From Ewingella americana ATCC 33852 (GTDB taxonomy: Bacteria; Pseudomonadota; Gammaproteobacteria; Enterobacterales; Enterobacteriaceae), in NCBI RefSeq assembly GCF_000735345.1, contig NZ_JMPJ01000064.1, forward strand, positions 124,001-188,000: 64,000 nucleotides of DNA, written 5' to 3'. Of the stretch, positions 8,170 through 16,359 are shown piece after piece. The number at the start of each line of letters is the position of its first letter. Position 1 is the stretch's first letter. Below the pieces are notes generated by a model that saw only the letters and a program-made list of their open reading frames with translations, was not told where the DNA came from and made no database searches. The translations under genes and the position numbers were made by a program.

Positions 8170-9090
8170 ATGGCTGGAACCAGCCTTCTGGCATTGATCG
8201 ATGACATTGCTTCAATCCTTGACGACGTTGCCGCGATGAGCAAAGTGGCCGCCAAGAAAACCGCCAGCGTGTTGGGCGATGACTTGGCACTTAACGCTCA
8301 GCAAGTCAGCGGCGTTAAAGCTGACCGGGAGCTACCCATTGTCTGGTCAGTTGCAAAAGGTTCATTGATTAATAAGGCAATTTTAGTGCCACTGGCGCTG
8401 TTAATCAGTGCATTTGCCTCATGGGCTATTACGCCATTGTTGATGATTGGCGGTGCATACCTTTGTTATGAAGGTTTCGAAAAGGTGGCGCACAAGCTGT
8501 TGCACGGCAAAGAAGATAAGCACCAAAAAGCGGATACCTCGCGCGAGGTTAAATCCGAGGCTGATATTGCCAAGGTAGAAAAAGAGAAGATTAAAGGTGC
8601 CGTGCGCACTGACTTTATCCTCTCAGCCGAAATTATTGTCATTTCGCTGGGAACGGTGGCTGCCGCGCCGTTTATGAGTCAGGTGACCGTGATGGTGCTG
8701 ATTGCTATCGCCATGACGCTGGGCGTTTACGGCTTGGTTGGACTGATTGTGAAAATCGATGACGCCGGTTTGTATCTCAGCAAGCTGCGCGGTGAAAGCA
8801 GCCTGATGAAAGGCGTGCGCGCGTTCGGCGGCATGGTGGTTAACGCCGCGCCGCTGCTGATGAAAACCCTGTCCGTAGTCGGCACCATCGCCATGTTCTT
8901 GGTCGGTGGCAGCATCATCAGCCACGGGTTGCCCTTCATGCACAGTCTGGTTGAAGTGCTCAATCACGGGCATCAGGGCTTTGTCAGTACGCTAATCACT
9001 GGCGCGACTGATTTGGCTGTCGGCCTGATTGTCGGTGCCGCCGTGCTGGGCGTCGTCGCCCTCGGCCAGAAGATCTTTAAGAAAGGCTAA
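8170..9090 (+). CDS. yedI: DUF808 inner membrane protein YedI
   Basis: 306 residues, full length for the DUF808/YedI family, with the diagnostic N-terminus MAGTSLLALIDDIASILDDV, the KTASVLGDDLALNAQQV segment, and about five to six hydrophobic segments from residue 75 to the end. Function unknown. A GAAGGGAG ribosome binding site precedes the ATG. The final codons (KIFKKG) are followed immediately by a near-duplicate of the same 20 bases, see findings. Monocistronic, ending at a strong terminator. Confidence 0.9.
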   Translation: MAGTSLLALIDDIASILDDVAAMSKVAAKKTASVLGDDLALNAQQVSGVKADRELPIVWSVAKGSLINKAILVPLALLISAFASWAITPLLMIGGAYLCYEGFEKVAHKLLHGKEDKHQKADTSREVKSEADIAKVEKEKIKGAVRTDFILSAEIIVISLGTVAAAPFMSQVTVMVLIAIAMTLGVYGLVGLIVKIDDAGLYLSKLRGESSLMKGVRAFGGMVVNAAPLLMKTLSVVGTIAMFLVGGSIISHGLPFMHSLVEVLNHGHQGFVSTLITGATDLAVGLIVGAAVLGVVALGQKIFKKG

Positions 9091-9111
9091 GATTTTTAAG
9101 AAAGGTTAAGA

Positions 9112-9147
9112 AGAGGGGCCGCGGTGTATCTCGCGGCCCCTCTTCTT
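9112..9147. terminator. Terminator between yedI and a methyltransferase gene
   Basis: 12-bp perfect stem AGAGGGGCCGCG / CGCGGCCCCTCT with an 8-base loop followed by TCTTTAT. It lies between convergent genes. Confidence 0.85.
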
Positions 9148-9176
9148 TATATAGCTTACAGACACTTGCCTAACCG

Positions 9177-9947
9177 CTAGCTTTTCTTCGCAATGATAAA
9201 GGCCAAATCCACGGTAAAGGTGCCGTCCTCTTGGATCTCAAAGTGTTGAATCACTTCGTCTGACATCGCCTTCTGCAACTCACGAATCGCCACCACGAAG
9301 TGCTCTGGGGTGCGCATTCTCTCGACCCAGCTTTTAAACTCTAACTGCGAGCGCCCAGAGGTTAACTCTTGGACTAACAAACCGGCTTCGCTAAACAGCG
9401 TCAGCCACTCACCCGGCGCATAGTTGTGAACGTGCGAGGTGTCGCGCAGTTTTTCAATGGTCTGCAAAAAGATGTCTTTAACCGGCTGGCCGGTCGAAGC
9501 CAGATCCATCATGATCATGATACCGCCCGGCTTCAACACGCGGCGCACTTCGCGCAGTGCCTGACCGACGTCGTGCCAATGGTGGGCAGAGTAACGGCTG
9601 ATAATAATGTCGGCGCTGCCGTCGGCAAACGGCAGAGACTCCGCCACGCCACGCTCAACGCTGATATTGGCTAAGCCTTTGTCCTTCGCCGCCTGACTGA
9701 CCACTTCCAACATTTGCGCTGACAGATCATAGGCAACCACTTCTTTCACCGCCTTCGCCGCAACGAAGCTGGCATGCCCTGCTCCACAGCCTAAGTCGAT
9801 AACTCGGGCGTCCGGGTGTGATTGCAGCAGCTGGCCTAAACGTTGTAAATCAGCACCTTGAGAGTGGACAATGCTGGTTAAGTAATCCTGCGCCTGTGAG
9901 CCGAACTGCTTATCGACCGTCTGACTGTGACTGTTTTTGCTTTCCAT
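9177..9947 (-). CDS. Class I SAM-dependent methyltransferase (UbiE/YcgJ-like)
   Basis: 256 residues from the ATG preceded by GCAGGAGC. It has a Methyltransf_11 core: motif I VIDLGCGAGHASF (about residues 49-61), VAYDLSAQML, motif II ADIIISRYSAHHWHD, and VRRVLKPGGIMIMMD. The RYSAHHW stretch and total length resemble the YafE/UbiE-like group found in enterics. Substrate unknown. It is divergent from an XRE/MmyB regulator with 163 bp between, containing a palindrome, so the regulator probably controls it. Confidence 0.85.
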   Translation of the reverse strand: MESKNSHSQTVDKQFGSQAQDYLTSIVHSQGADLQRLGQLLQSHPDARVIDLGCGAGHASFVAAKAVKEVVAYDLSAQMLEVVSQAAKDKGLANISVERGVAESLPFADGSADIIISRYSAHHWHDVGQALREVRRVLKPGGIMIMMDLASTGQPVKDIFLQTIEKLRDTSHVHNYAPGEWLTLFSEAGLLVQELTSGRSQLEFKSWVERMRTPEHFVVAIRELQKAMSDEVIQHFEIQEDGTFTVDLAFIIAKKS

Positions 9948-10055
9948 TGTGTGCTCCTGCCTGCCGTTATTGTTGTTTTGTCGGTTTTCTGGACTTGACC
10001 AAAATGGCCGTAGAAACACTATAGGTATTGTTTTATACGGGTACAATATGAGCAT

Positions 10056-10070
10056 TTATACTAGTATTAA
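10056..10070. promoter_or_regulatory. Candidate operator between divergent methyltransferase and MmyB regulator
   Basis: Perfect palindrome ATACTAGTAT at 10058-10067, part of a longer near-palindrome, lying 44 bp upstream of the regulator gene and in the shared promoter region. Assignment to the MmyB-type regulator rests on position only. Confidence 0.4.
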
Positions 10071-10110
10071 TAACACCCTGTCTGAGGGTTTACTCTGAGT
10101 AGCGACGGCG

Positions 10111-10899
10111 ATGAATAACAACGATCCTCTGAATGGCCCGAAGGCATTAGGCGCATTTTTACGCGCACAGCGCGAGCGTACTTCGCCGCAGGATGTCGGG
10201 CTGCCCAGCTCGACGCGCCGCCGGACCAGCGGTTTGCGCCGCGAAGAGCTGGCGCAAATCAGCGGCATCAGCACCACTTGGTACACGTGGATCGAGCAAG
10301 GCCGGGATGTGTCGATTTCTGCCGCGACGCTTGATCGACTAGCGCAGGCGCTGCGGCTGGAGATCGCCGCGCGCGAATATCTCTTTAGCCTCGCCGAGGT
10401 GAAAGATCCGCAGGCCAAAATCACGGATAACACCCCGGATGCGCCTATTCGTGAATCGGTACATCAGCTCAACTGCCCCGGATATTTATTGGATAGCGCA
10501 TGGAACGTGCTGAGCTGGAACCCGCAGGCCGAGCAGCTTTTCGCTGGCTGGTTGGGGGTCGATCCGCAACCGAACCTGCTGCGCTTTATGTTTCTCAATC
10601 CACTGGCCTGCACGCTGGTAGTCAACTGGTCGCAGCGCGCCAAGCGCGTGGTGGCCGAATTTCGCGCCGAAAGCGCCCACTACGCCCATTCGGATGATAT
10701 TCGCCAAGGGGTTATGGCCCTGCGCGAGGAGAGCGACATTTTCGACAAGTGGTGGACCCAGCAGGACGTGCTGGGCCGCGAAGGCGGTGAACGCCGCTTC
10801 CAGCATCCGACTCAGGGCGAAGTGGTTTATCGCCAGCAGACCTTCTTTCCAGCGGGCCATGCCGAATTTAAGCTGGTGATGCTTATCGAACAGCACTAA
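10111..10899 (+). CDS. XRE-family regulator with MmyB-like ligand-binding domain
   Basis: 262 residues. The N-terminal HTH (about 10-85) shows the hallmark RRTSGLRREELAQISGISTTWYTWIEQGRD of MmyB-type regulators, and the C-terminal part (about 100-260) is the MmyB PAS-like ligand-binding domain (LDSAWNVLSWNPQAEQLF, NLLRFMFLNP, then HPTQGEVVYRQQTFFP). In other bacteria such domains bind fatty-acid or lipid-like ligands. These regulators usually control a divergent oxidoreductase or methyltransferase, here the adjacent methyltransferase. Upstream region has a palindrome. Confidence 0.9.
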   Translation: MNNNDPLNGPKALGAFLRAQRERTSPQDVGLPSSTRRRTSGLRREELAQISGISTTWYTWIEQGRDVSISAATLDRLAQALRLEIAAREYLFSLAEVKDPQAKITDNTPDAPIRESVHQLNCPGYLLDSAWNVLSWNPQAEQLFAGWLGVDPQPNLLRFMFLNPLACTLVVNWSQRAKRVVAEFRAESAHYAHSDDIRQGVMALREESDIFDKWWTQQDVLGREGGERRFQHPTQGEVVYRQQTFFPAGHAEFKLVMLIEQH

Positions 10900-10983
10900 G
10901 CCCAATTGACGGTTTATCAGAGATATGTGAGGCTGAATTGGTCTAAACGATCCCCTTTATTAACGCCCTGACAGGAGTCATCA

Positions 10984-11538
10984 ATGCAAATTCGCCAAAT
11001 TTATCAGGATGACAATATTGAGATCCGCGTTGCCACTGAACTTGAAGCTCAGCTTCATTTCGACGCTATCAGCGATTCTGTTAAAGAAATTGGTGCGTGG
11101 GAAGGTTGGTGCACCGAGCATTACGCACTCAAAGATAGCCGCAAATACTTGGTCGAATGCGCAGAAAAACAGCTTCGCGGCGTGGAGTATAACTTCTGCA
11201 TCTTTGAACGCGACAGTGGGAAGATAGTCGGCGCGGTGAGTGTGAATCGCATCAATACTGATTACAAATTTGGCAATGTTGGCTACTGGATCCGCAGCGG
11301 CTTTACTGGTAAATCTTTGGCAACTATCGCCGCCAAAGCCGCGGCACATTTCGCATTTAATGAGTTAGGGCTTACCCGCGTGGAGATCGTCGCCATGGAG
11401 GGGAACTTGCGTAGCCGCCGAGTGGCTGAAAAGCTTGGCGCAGTCTCTGAAGGCTTACATCGCAACCGCCTTTACTTCCACGGCCAGCCGCGAAACGCTT
11501 GGATGTATTCATTAATACCCAGCGATCTGGTCGACTGA
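10984..11538 (+). CDS. GNAT N-acetyltransferase, RimL-like
   Basis: 184 residues with a GNAT fold. The acetyl-CoA loop region is YWIRSGFTGKSLATIAAKAAAHFAFNELGLTRVEI, followed by the typical RimJ/RimL sequence NLRSRRVAEKLGAVSEGLHRNRLYFHGQPRNAWMYSL. RimL-type enzymes acetylate protein N-termini or small-molecule amines; the target here is unknown. ATG with a CAGGAG site 8 bases upstream. Followed by sseA after 54 bp and possibly co-transcribed with it. Confidence 0.85.
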   Translation: MQIRQIYQDDNIEIRVATELEAQLHFDAISDSVKEIGAWEGWCTEHYALKDSRKYLVECAEKQLRGVEYNFCIFERDSGKIVGAVSVNRINTDYKFGNVGYWIRSGFTGKSLATIAAKAAAHFAFNELGLTRVEIVAMEGNLRSRRVAEKLGAVSEGLHRNRLYFHGQPRNAWMYSLIPSDLVD

Positions 11539-11592
11539 TTAACCTCAAAAATTTAAAAACCTCCCTGCGAATAACTAGGATAAGGCATCAAA

Positions 11593-12438
11593 ATGAGTTC
11601 TTCTGCACATACTGTTTCAACCGAATGGCTGGCGAAAAACCTCAATGCGCCGGACGTGGTGATCATCGACTGTAGTAAATCGAAACCGGGCATCACGCCG
11701 CCGATTGATTTCCACGGCAAGTATCTTGAATCGCATATTCCGGGGGCGATTTATGTCGAAGTCGACAGCATTTCTGATTGCACTACCGGCCTGCCGCACA
11801 TGATGCCGACCGCGGAAGAATTTGCCGCGTCGATGAGCCGTTTAGGCGTCGCCGACACCCAAACCATCATCCTTTATGACGAAGGTGACCTGTTCTCCGC
11901 CCCTCGCGTTTGGTGGATGTTAACCAGCTTCGGCGCGAAAACCGTTCGCGTGCTAGATGGTGGTTTTAACGCGTGGAAAGCCGAAGGCCGCCCAACCCAA
12001 AGTGGCGAAATTGCTCGCGTACCGAGCACCTTTAACGCCAAACTGATTCGCCCGGTAGTGGTTAACTCTCAGCAAGTTCTGGACTCGCTGGGCAAGGTGC
12101 AAATCATCGACGCGCGCTCACTGGGCCGCTTCAAAGCGGAACAGCCGGAACCTCGTCCGGGCCTGCACGGCGGCCATATCCCCGGCAGCCTGAGCGTGCC
12201 GTTCACCGAACTGACGCAAAACGGCCATTTGAAGTCGCCACAAGAGTTGAAAGCCACCTTCGAACGTCTGGGCGTTGACCTGAATAAACCGGTTATCACC
12301 AGCTGCGGCTCTGGCGTAACCGCCGCGGCGTTGGCGTTTGGGCTGGACTCACTCGGCGTGAAAGAGGTGATGCTTTACGACGGCTCGTGGGCCGAATGGG
12401 GCAGTATCGACGAAGATTACCCCATCGAAACTCACTAA
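11593..12438 (+). CDS. sseA: 3-mercaptopyruvate sulfurtransferase
   Basis: 281 residues, full length for SseA. Two rhodanese domains: an inactive N-terminal one (about 10-140) and a catalytic C-terminal one (about 155-280) ending with the active-site loop CGSGVTA, the MST signature (rhodaneses have CRKGVT). It transfers sulfur from 3-mercaptopyruvate to thiols or cyanide in the cytoplasm. HIPGAIYVEVD and GHIPGSLSVPF mark the rhodanese repeats. A strong terminator follows. Confidence 0.95.
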   Translation: MSSSAHTVSTEWLAKNLNAPDVVIIDCSKSKPGITPPIDFHGKYLESHIPGAIYVEVDSISDCTTGLPHMMPTAEEFAASMSRLGVADTQTIILYDEGDLFSAPRVWWMLTSFGAKTVRVLDGGFNAWKAEGRPTQSGEIARVPSTFNAKLIRPVVVNSQQVLDSLGKVQIIDARSLGRFKAEQPEPRPGLHGGHIPGSLSVPFTELTQNGHLKSPQELKATFERLGVDLNKPVITSCGSGVTAAALAFGLDSLGVKEVMLYDGSWAEWGSIDEDYPIETH

Positions 12439-12458
12439 ACCGTGGTTTTGGTTGCAAT

Positions 12459-12490
12459 AAAAAACCGGACTCTGAGGTCCGGTTTTTTAT
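12459..12490. terminator. Terminator after sseA
   Basis: 10-bp stem AAAACCGGAC / GTCCGGTTTT, loop TCTGAG, then T-run; symmetric and able to serve the convergent gene too. Confidence 0.9.
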
Positions 12491-12502
12491 ATTTGGAGAG
12501 GC

Positions 12503-13294
12503 TTAGAACTGGCTCACGCCTAGCTGCAAGGCGGCATCTTTCATCTGATGAATCACCTGATACTCCTCGCGCGGCAGTACGGTAAAACCATTGATAAGCA
12601 GCTTTTCGCACAGCGCCTGATTATCAGGGTCGGCAATGGTTTGAGCCACCGCCTGCCGCAAAGTTGTCAGTAATTCTGGCGAAGTCGCTGCGGAAGTGAT
12701 CAACGGCAAGCCCGGTGCCGGTGCGGTTTCGCCAATAATGCTCAAGCCTTCAACCTCTTGCGGAACATAGCGGCGCAACAGATCTAGCGTCACGCAATCT
12801 ATGGCTGCGATGTCGGCAAGCCCCTGTTGGACGGCGGCGAGAGAGTAGCGGTGACCGCCGGTTTCCAGCTTGTCGCCAAAGAACTTTCCATTCTCAGCCA
12901 GTGGCGCAATCAAAGCACGCAGACTGTTGAATCCCGACTGAGAATCCGTGCTGTTGAAAGCCACAGTGCGGCCGCGAAAATCAGCCAAAGTGGCATGGCT
13001 ATCTTCAGCGCGGACCACCAAGAAACTGCGATAATAAGGTCCATTGCAGCCCGGCGCGCTGTAGTTGAAAGTGCCGACCAGTTGGACCTGCGGCAAGAAT
13101 TCAACCAATGGAAAACCACAGGTTTGGCTGAGTAGCAAATCAACTTGCTGCCAGTGCCCGAGAAGCGGCTGCGGCCACTCGAGTGTTGGGGGAAGCGAGT
13201 CCAAACCGGACGCCGCTAACTTGTTGCGAAGCGCCTGCCAAAATTGCTCGACGTCGTTGAGCTCTACGCCGTACATCGGCAATGAAACCAGCAT
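12503..13294 (-). CDS. PhnD/SsuA-like substrate-binding protein without signal peptide
   Basis: 263 residues, a PhnD-like (phosphate/phosphonate-binding, type II periplasmic fold) domain: LLLSQTCGFPLVEFL, FRGRTVAFNSTDSQSGFNSLRAL, GGHRYSLAAVQQGLADIAAIDCVTLDLL. Unlike true binding proteins it begins MLVSLPMYGVELNDVEQFW with no signal peptide, and no ABC permease or ATPase is nearby, so it may be a cytoplasmic sensor or enzyme. It follows the desaturase by 15 bp with TAGGAG before the ATG, so the two are co-transcribed. Role unknown. Confidence 0.75.
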   Translation of the reverse strand: MLVSLPMYGVELNDVEQFWQALRNKLAASGLDSLPPTLEWPQPLLGHWQQVDLLLSQTCGFPLVEFLPQVQLVGTFNYSAPGCNGPYYRSFLVVRAEDSHATLADFRGRTVAFNSTDSQSGFNSLRALIAPLAENGKFFGDKLETGGHRYSLAAVQQGLADIAAIDCVTLDLLRRYVPQEVEGLSIIGETAPAPGLPLITSAATSPELLTTLRQAVAQTIADPDNQALCEKLLINGFTVLPREEYQVIHQMKDAALQLGVSQF

Positions 13295-13309
13295 GCGATA
13301 CTCCTAAAT

Positions 13310-14326
13310 TCAATATTCCTGACGGGCCTGTTGCTGATAATCATAGCCGCTGAACACCTTAGGCGCATCCGGCTGACCCGGTGCCAGAGGGTGAATTTCA
13401 ACATGAACCGGCTTCACCGCGTGCTCATTTAGCCACTGAGAATAGCCTTCCACCAAAAAGCCTTCGCTGCGCTGAATGTAGGCTTCTCTTTCAGCCAGAT
13501 ACACCTTACGCAAGGCATACCAAGGCAGGCCGGGTAAGTCATGATGCACCAGATGGTAATTGAGATTGAGGAACAACAAACGCCAGCCGAAACCCGCCTC
13601 ATTCAGCGTGGAACGGGCCTCTGGTGCTTCATGGGCGCGATGCTCAAAGAAGGAGCGCAGCTTGGTCAGACTCAGCGCTGGGTAACTGACGGCAATGACG
13701 AAATAAACTGGCGACAAGCCGCGAAGACTCATCCAGTACAACAGAACCGCCAGCATGGCGATATGGATCACCCACATGGCGATAGTTTTTATCTCGCCTT
13801 TAAACAGAGCAAACAGCGCGCCGGAAAGCGTGGCGTAAATATCCAGCAGCGGGCCGACAATCATTCTTCCCGGCAAGGTATTGCGCAGCTTAATCACGGC
13901 AACAAACCACGCGGGGAATCTCTCCCAGCGCGCGCGGGTAAAATAGTAACCTTCAGGATCGTCTTCCGGCAGAGTCAGGTGATCGTTGCGATGGTGATGC
14001 AAATGGGAGTCGCGGTACAAACCGTACGGATACCAGACTGCCAATGGCAAGCTGCCAAACAGCTGGTTCAGCCAGGCTTTGCGAGTCGGATGGCCGTGGA
14101 TCAACTCATGCTGTAACGACATATACCAAGTAGTAAACAGCACCAGCAAAGGTGTTGCTACCCACGCACCCAGCGTTTGCCAGAAATAAACCACGGCGAA
14201 CCACCCGCTGTAGACCGTCACCATCAGTATCCACGTCGGCATTTCCAACCGCCACCACCACGCCTGTGAAAGCTGATGAATATCGGCTCGTTGACGAGCA
14301 TGTAGATAGTGAGAAGTCGAAGACAT
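13310..14326 (-). CDS. Membrane fatty acid desaturase
   Basis: 338 residues from the ATG at 14326; the frame extends ten codons upstream only to a TTG. It has the three histidine boxes of membrane desaturases: HELIHG (about residue 85), HLHHHRNDH (about 118) and NYHLVHHD (about 265), with four hydrophobic segments between. These di-iron enzymes introduce double bonds into acyl chains or hydroxylate related lipids at the inner membrane. E. coli lacks such an enzyme. Co-transcribed with the PhnD-like gene. Confidence 0.85.
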   Translation of the reverse strand: MSSTSHYLHARQRADIHQLSQAWWWRLEMPTWILMVTVYSGWFAVVYFWQTLGAWVATPLLVLFTTWYMSLQHELIHGHPTRKAWLNQLFGSLPLAVWYPYGLYRDSHLHHHRNDHLTLPEDDPEGYYFTRARWERFPAWFVAVIKLRNTLPGRMIVGPLLDIYATLSGALFALFKGEIKTIAMWVIHIAMLAVLLYWMSLRGLSPVYFVIAVSYPALSLTKLRSFFEHRAHEAPEARSTLNEAGFGWRLLFLNLNYHLVHHDLPGLPWYALRKVYLAEREAYIQRSEGFLVEGYSQWLNEHAVKPVHVEIHPLAPGQPDAPKVFSGYDYQQQARQEY

Positions 14327-14480
14327 AACGGCGCGCCTGAAGTGAAGATGTGGCAATTATCAGGTAGCGGAAAAGGTTAGTTAAGCGACTAATAACGCTT
14401 TGATTAGCAAATAAATTGCTAAAGCTGAATAGTAAATAAACACTTGTGGGATAGGTTGAGGTTGATACACTTCGCGCGGG

Positions 14481-14506
14481 TGCTCAGGATCTTTCCGTTC
14501 TGAGCA
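14481..14506 (+). other. Hairpin in the hok mRNA 5' leader
   Basis: Stem TGCTCAG (14481-14487) / CTGAGCA (14500-14506). A TTGTGG / TACACT promoter pair with 16-base spacing ends at about 14470, so the hairpin would be near the 5' end of the hok message, as in plasmid R1 hok. Confidence 0.45.
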
Positions 14507-14536
14507 GCAGTCAAACCGATGTTGTAAGGTTCAGAA

Positions 14537-14589
14537 AGAGAAAAGCCCCGAATTGAGTAAATCAACCCGAGGCCACTCTTATGCCAGAC
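14537..14589 (-). ncRNA. sok: Sok-type antisense RNA
   Basis: The strand opposite the hok leader matches the organisation of R1 sok: a short RNA covering the upstream ATG region (14581), containing an inverted repeat TTGA-TTTAC-TCAA and ending CGGGGCTTTTCTCTTT with a T-rich tail. It would pair with the hok leader and block its translation. Ends are estimated from the promoter and tail positions. Confidence 0.65.
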
Positions 14590-14595
14590 AACATA

Positions 14596-14624
14596 AAGGT
14601 AGCCTCTTACCCGCCGAAAGGCAA
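14596..14624 (-). promoter_or_regulatory. sok promoter
   Basis: On the minus strand TTGCCT (14624-14619) and TACCTT (14601-14596) with a 17-base spacer. As I remember the R1 locus, its sok promoter has the same layout within the same GTAAGAGGCTA sequence. Confidence 0.6.
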
Positions 14625-14640
14625 GGAAGCGGAGACCGAG

Positions 14641-14793
14641 ATGCTACAAAAACTGTTCTTAATCAGTCTGATTGTTTTCTGCATAACGCTCATTGCGTTT
14701 ACGGGGTTAACCCGTAATTCACTGTGTGAAATACGAATCAAACAAGGAGAGACGGAGGTTGCAGCCACTCTGGCTTACGAATCCAACGGGTAA
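14641..14793 (+). CDS. hok: Hok/Gef family type I toxin
   Basis: 50-residue membrane toxin. A single transmembrane segment (residues 2-22, [19 protein letters not shown]) is followed by the conserved [10 protein letters not shown] and [10 protein letters not shown] of Hok/Gef proteins. Hok inserts in the inner membrane and collapses the membrane potential. The ATG at 14641 gives the usual 50-52 residue length; an in-frame ATG at 14581 corresponds to the mok position of R1 but here is in the same frame as hok. Antisense sok lies in the leader and a conserved hairpin follows, so the locus seems complete. Confidence 0.9.
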   Translation: MLQKLFLISLIVFCITLIAFTGLTRNSLCEIRIKQGETEVAATLAYESNG

Positions 14794-14801
14794 GGCAACC
14801 C

Positions 14802-14828
14802 AAGGGCGGGGCGCAGTGCCCCGCCTCT
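14802..14828 (+). terminator. 3' hairpin of the hok mRNA
   Basis: Perfect stem GCGGGGC / GCCCCGC just after the hok stop, then CTCTTGGTTG. R1 hok has an equivalent GC-rich hairpin directly after its stop codon. Confidence 0.6.
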
Positions 14829-14899
14829 TGGTTGTTGTGCATCGATCTCTGAGCACCCTTCTCGACTCTGCCAGCCAAATGGTGGGCAGACCGTCGAAA

Positions 14900-16231
14900 T
14901 TAGCCTTGCAGATCCTTTTGCAACACCTGAGTAAAGGTGTCCATCGGGCAGAAGCCTTGCTTGTCGGTTTCACAGCCCTCAATTTGCAGGGTCACACGCT
15001 GCGGAGGGTTTTTCAGGCTCAGCGGCGTATTGTTGCGAATCTGCTTGGCAGTCGGATAAACGTACTCAATCTTCATCAGATCTTTGTCCGTTTTCTTGTC
15101 ATGCCAGCGTTGGAACACCACGGCTCCGCTGATCGGCGTGCGCTCGTATTGGCCCGGCAAGGTGTAATCCTTGGTTTTCAGCGCTGCCAATAATGAAGCA
15201 ATGTTGGAATCATGCCCTACCAGCAGAGCCAGCTTGGCTTTCTGCGCCGACTGCTGATCTTCTGACTTTGCTTGGTCTTTATTTAAAGCCCCAGCGATGA
15301 AAGTTAACAGCGGTTTGGCCGCATTGGCGGCAATTGCCGGTGAGCCAAATAGCGTTTCGTGGTACATGTTTTTGATGGTTTCCAACTGAGTCCACTGCTC
15401 TGAGGTTTTAATTTTCCCCCACGCCACGTCCTTCATTGGGAAACCTTCATAGTATTGCAACATAAAGGCATCGGCCGCGCCGGTTGCCATGCGCAGTGGC
15501 CCGGTGATCCCCGGCTCTTTGCCCTGAGTCAGCACAACGCTCGAAGGCTGAGAAGCCAAATCACACTGCTTATCTTGCTTACACACCTTGGAATTCTGGT
15601 AATCCATGATGTTTTGCAGCAGCTGGTAATTTGGTTTAAGGCGCTGATTCAAACCGTCAATTCCACCTTCACCCGCATGCTGATTCACCGAATTCAGCGC
15701 ATCAGTTTTAAATTTGTCATTCACCTCGGCGGTGATGATTGGGTTGAATACTGGATCCATTTTGCCGATTTCAACCCGGTTGACCACGCTCAAGTCGCAC
15801 CCCGGAAAAGCACCGCTGATAAAGTGTTTTGCGGTATCGATGGTGCGCGGCAGGCTGTTGGCATAGGAGAATACTTGCCCCGCCGTTGGGCATTGCGCTG
15901 CCGGGACCAGCTGCGTCTTAGCCAGCCACGCGCGGAAATAATGCCCCATATGCTCTTCGACCTGCCCACCTTTTGGCGTTAGCAGGCCACCTTCAGTTTG
16001 CCATTTAGGCCAAGTGTGAGTCGTGGATTCAGCCAGAACATCACCATAGTTGACCAAGGGAGCGCGAATACCATGACGGCTCATGATCAATACTTGCTGC
16101 AACTCCAATGACATATCGGCTGCAAAAGAGGGAGTGGACATCGGCAATAGGCAGGCTAATGCGGTTAGAGCTAATACGCGGTGAGATTTTTTCAATGGTT
16201 GATCCTCTGTGATTTCCTTGGCAATAGACAT
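14900..16231 (-). CDS. agp: Histidine acid phosphatase, glucose-1-phosphatase-like
   Basis: 443 residues, similar throughout to E. coli Agp (ALLVGHDSNIASLLAALK, ERTPISGAVVFQRWHD, LMKIEYVYPTAKQIRN, GFCPMD). The catalytic histidine motif is SRHGIRAP (H53) and the proton donor is in GHDSN. E. coli Agp has RHN here; this protein has the general RHG of phytases, so its substrate range may be wider. It is exported: LKKSHRVLALTALACLLPMSTPSFA is a signal peptide, and a TTG at 16195 preceded by AGAGGATC would start exactly there and may be the true start. Periplasmic. Conserved cysteines fit disulfides. Confidence 0.85.
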   Translation of the reverse strand: MSIAKEITEDQPLKKSHRVLALTALACLLPMSTPSFAADMSLELQQVLIMSRHGIRAPLVNYGDVLAESTTHTWPKWQTEGGLLTPKGGQVEEHMGHYFRAWLAKTQLVPAAQCPTAGQVFSYANSLPRTIDTAKHFISGAFPGCDLSVVNRVEIGKMDPVFNPIITAEVNDKFKTDALNSVNQHAGEGGIDGLNQRLKPNYQLLQNIMDYQNSKVCKQDKQCDLASQPSSVVLTQGKEPGITGPLRMATGAADAFMLQYYEGFPMKDVAWGKIKTSEQWTQLETIKNMYHETLFGSPAIAANAAKPLLTFIAGALNKDQAKSEDQQSAQKAKLALLVGHDSNIASLLAALKTKDYTLPGQYERTPISGAVVFQRWHDKKTDKDLMKIEYVYPTAKQIRNNTPLSLKNPPQRVTLQIEGCETDKQGFCPMDTFTQVLQKDLQG

Positions 16232-16359
16232 CCACCGTGGCCCAATCTTTTACTTAGATTGGTTCCAGCGGTGAATTTGCAGCATAGGGGAATACATCAC
16301 AGCATAGAGGGATCAAGGTCACATCAATCAGTTAATGTGACACTTTTATTACAGCCTTG

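Noticed and set aside
9698-10055. Longer N-terminus of the methyltransferase (to 10055).
   Set aside because: The ATG at 9947 has the strong ribosome site and the extension has no family support.
14581-14640. N-terminal 20-residue extension of hok from the ATG at 14581.
   Set aside because: Hok/Gef proteins are about 50 residues; the upstream ATG corresponds to the mok start and lies opposite sok.
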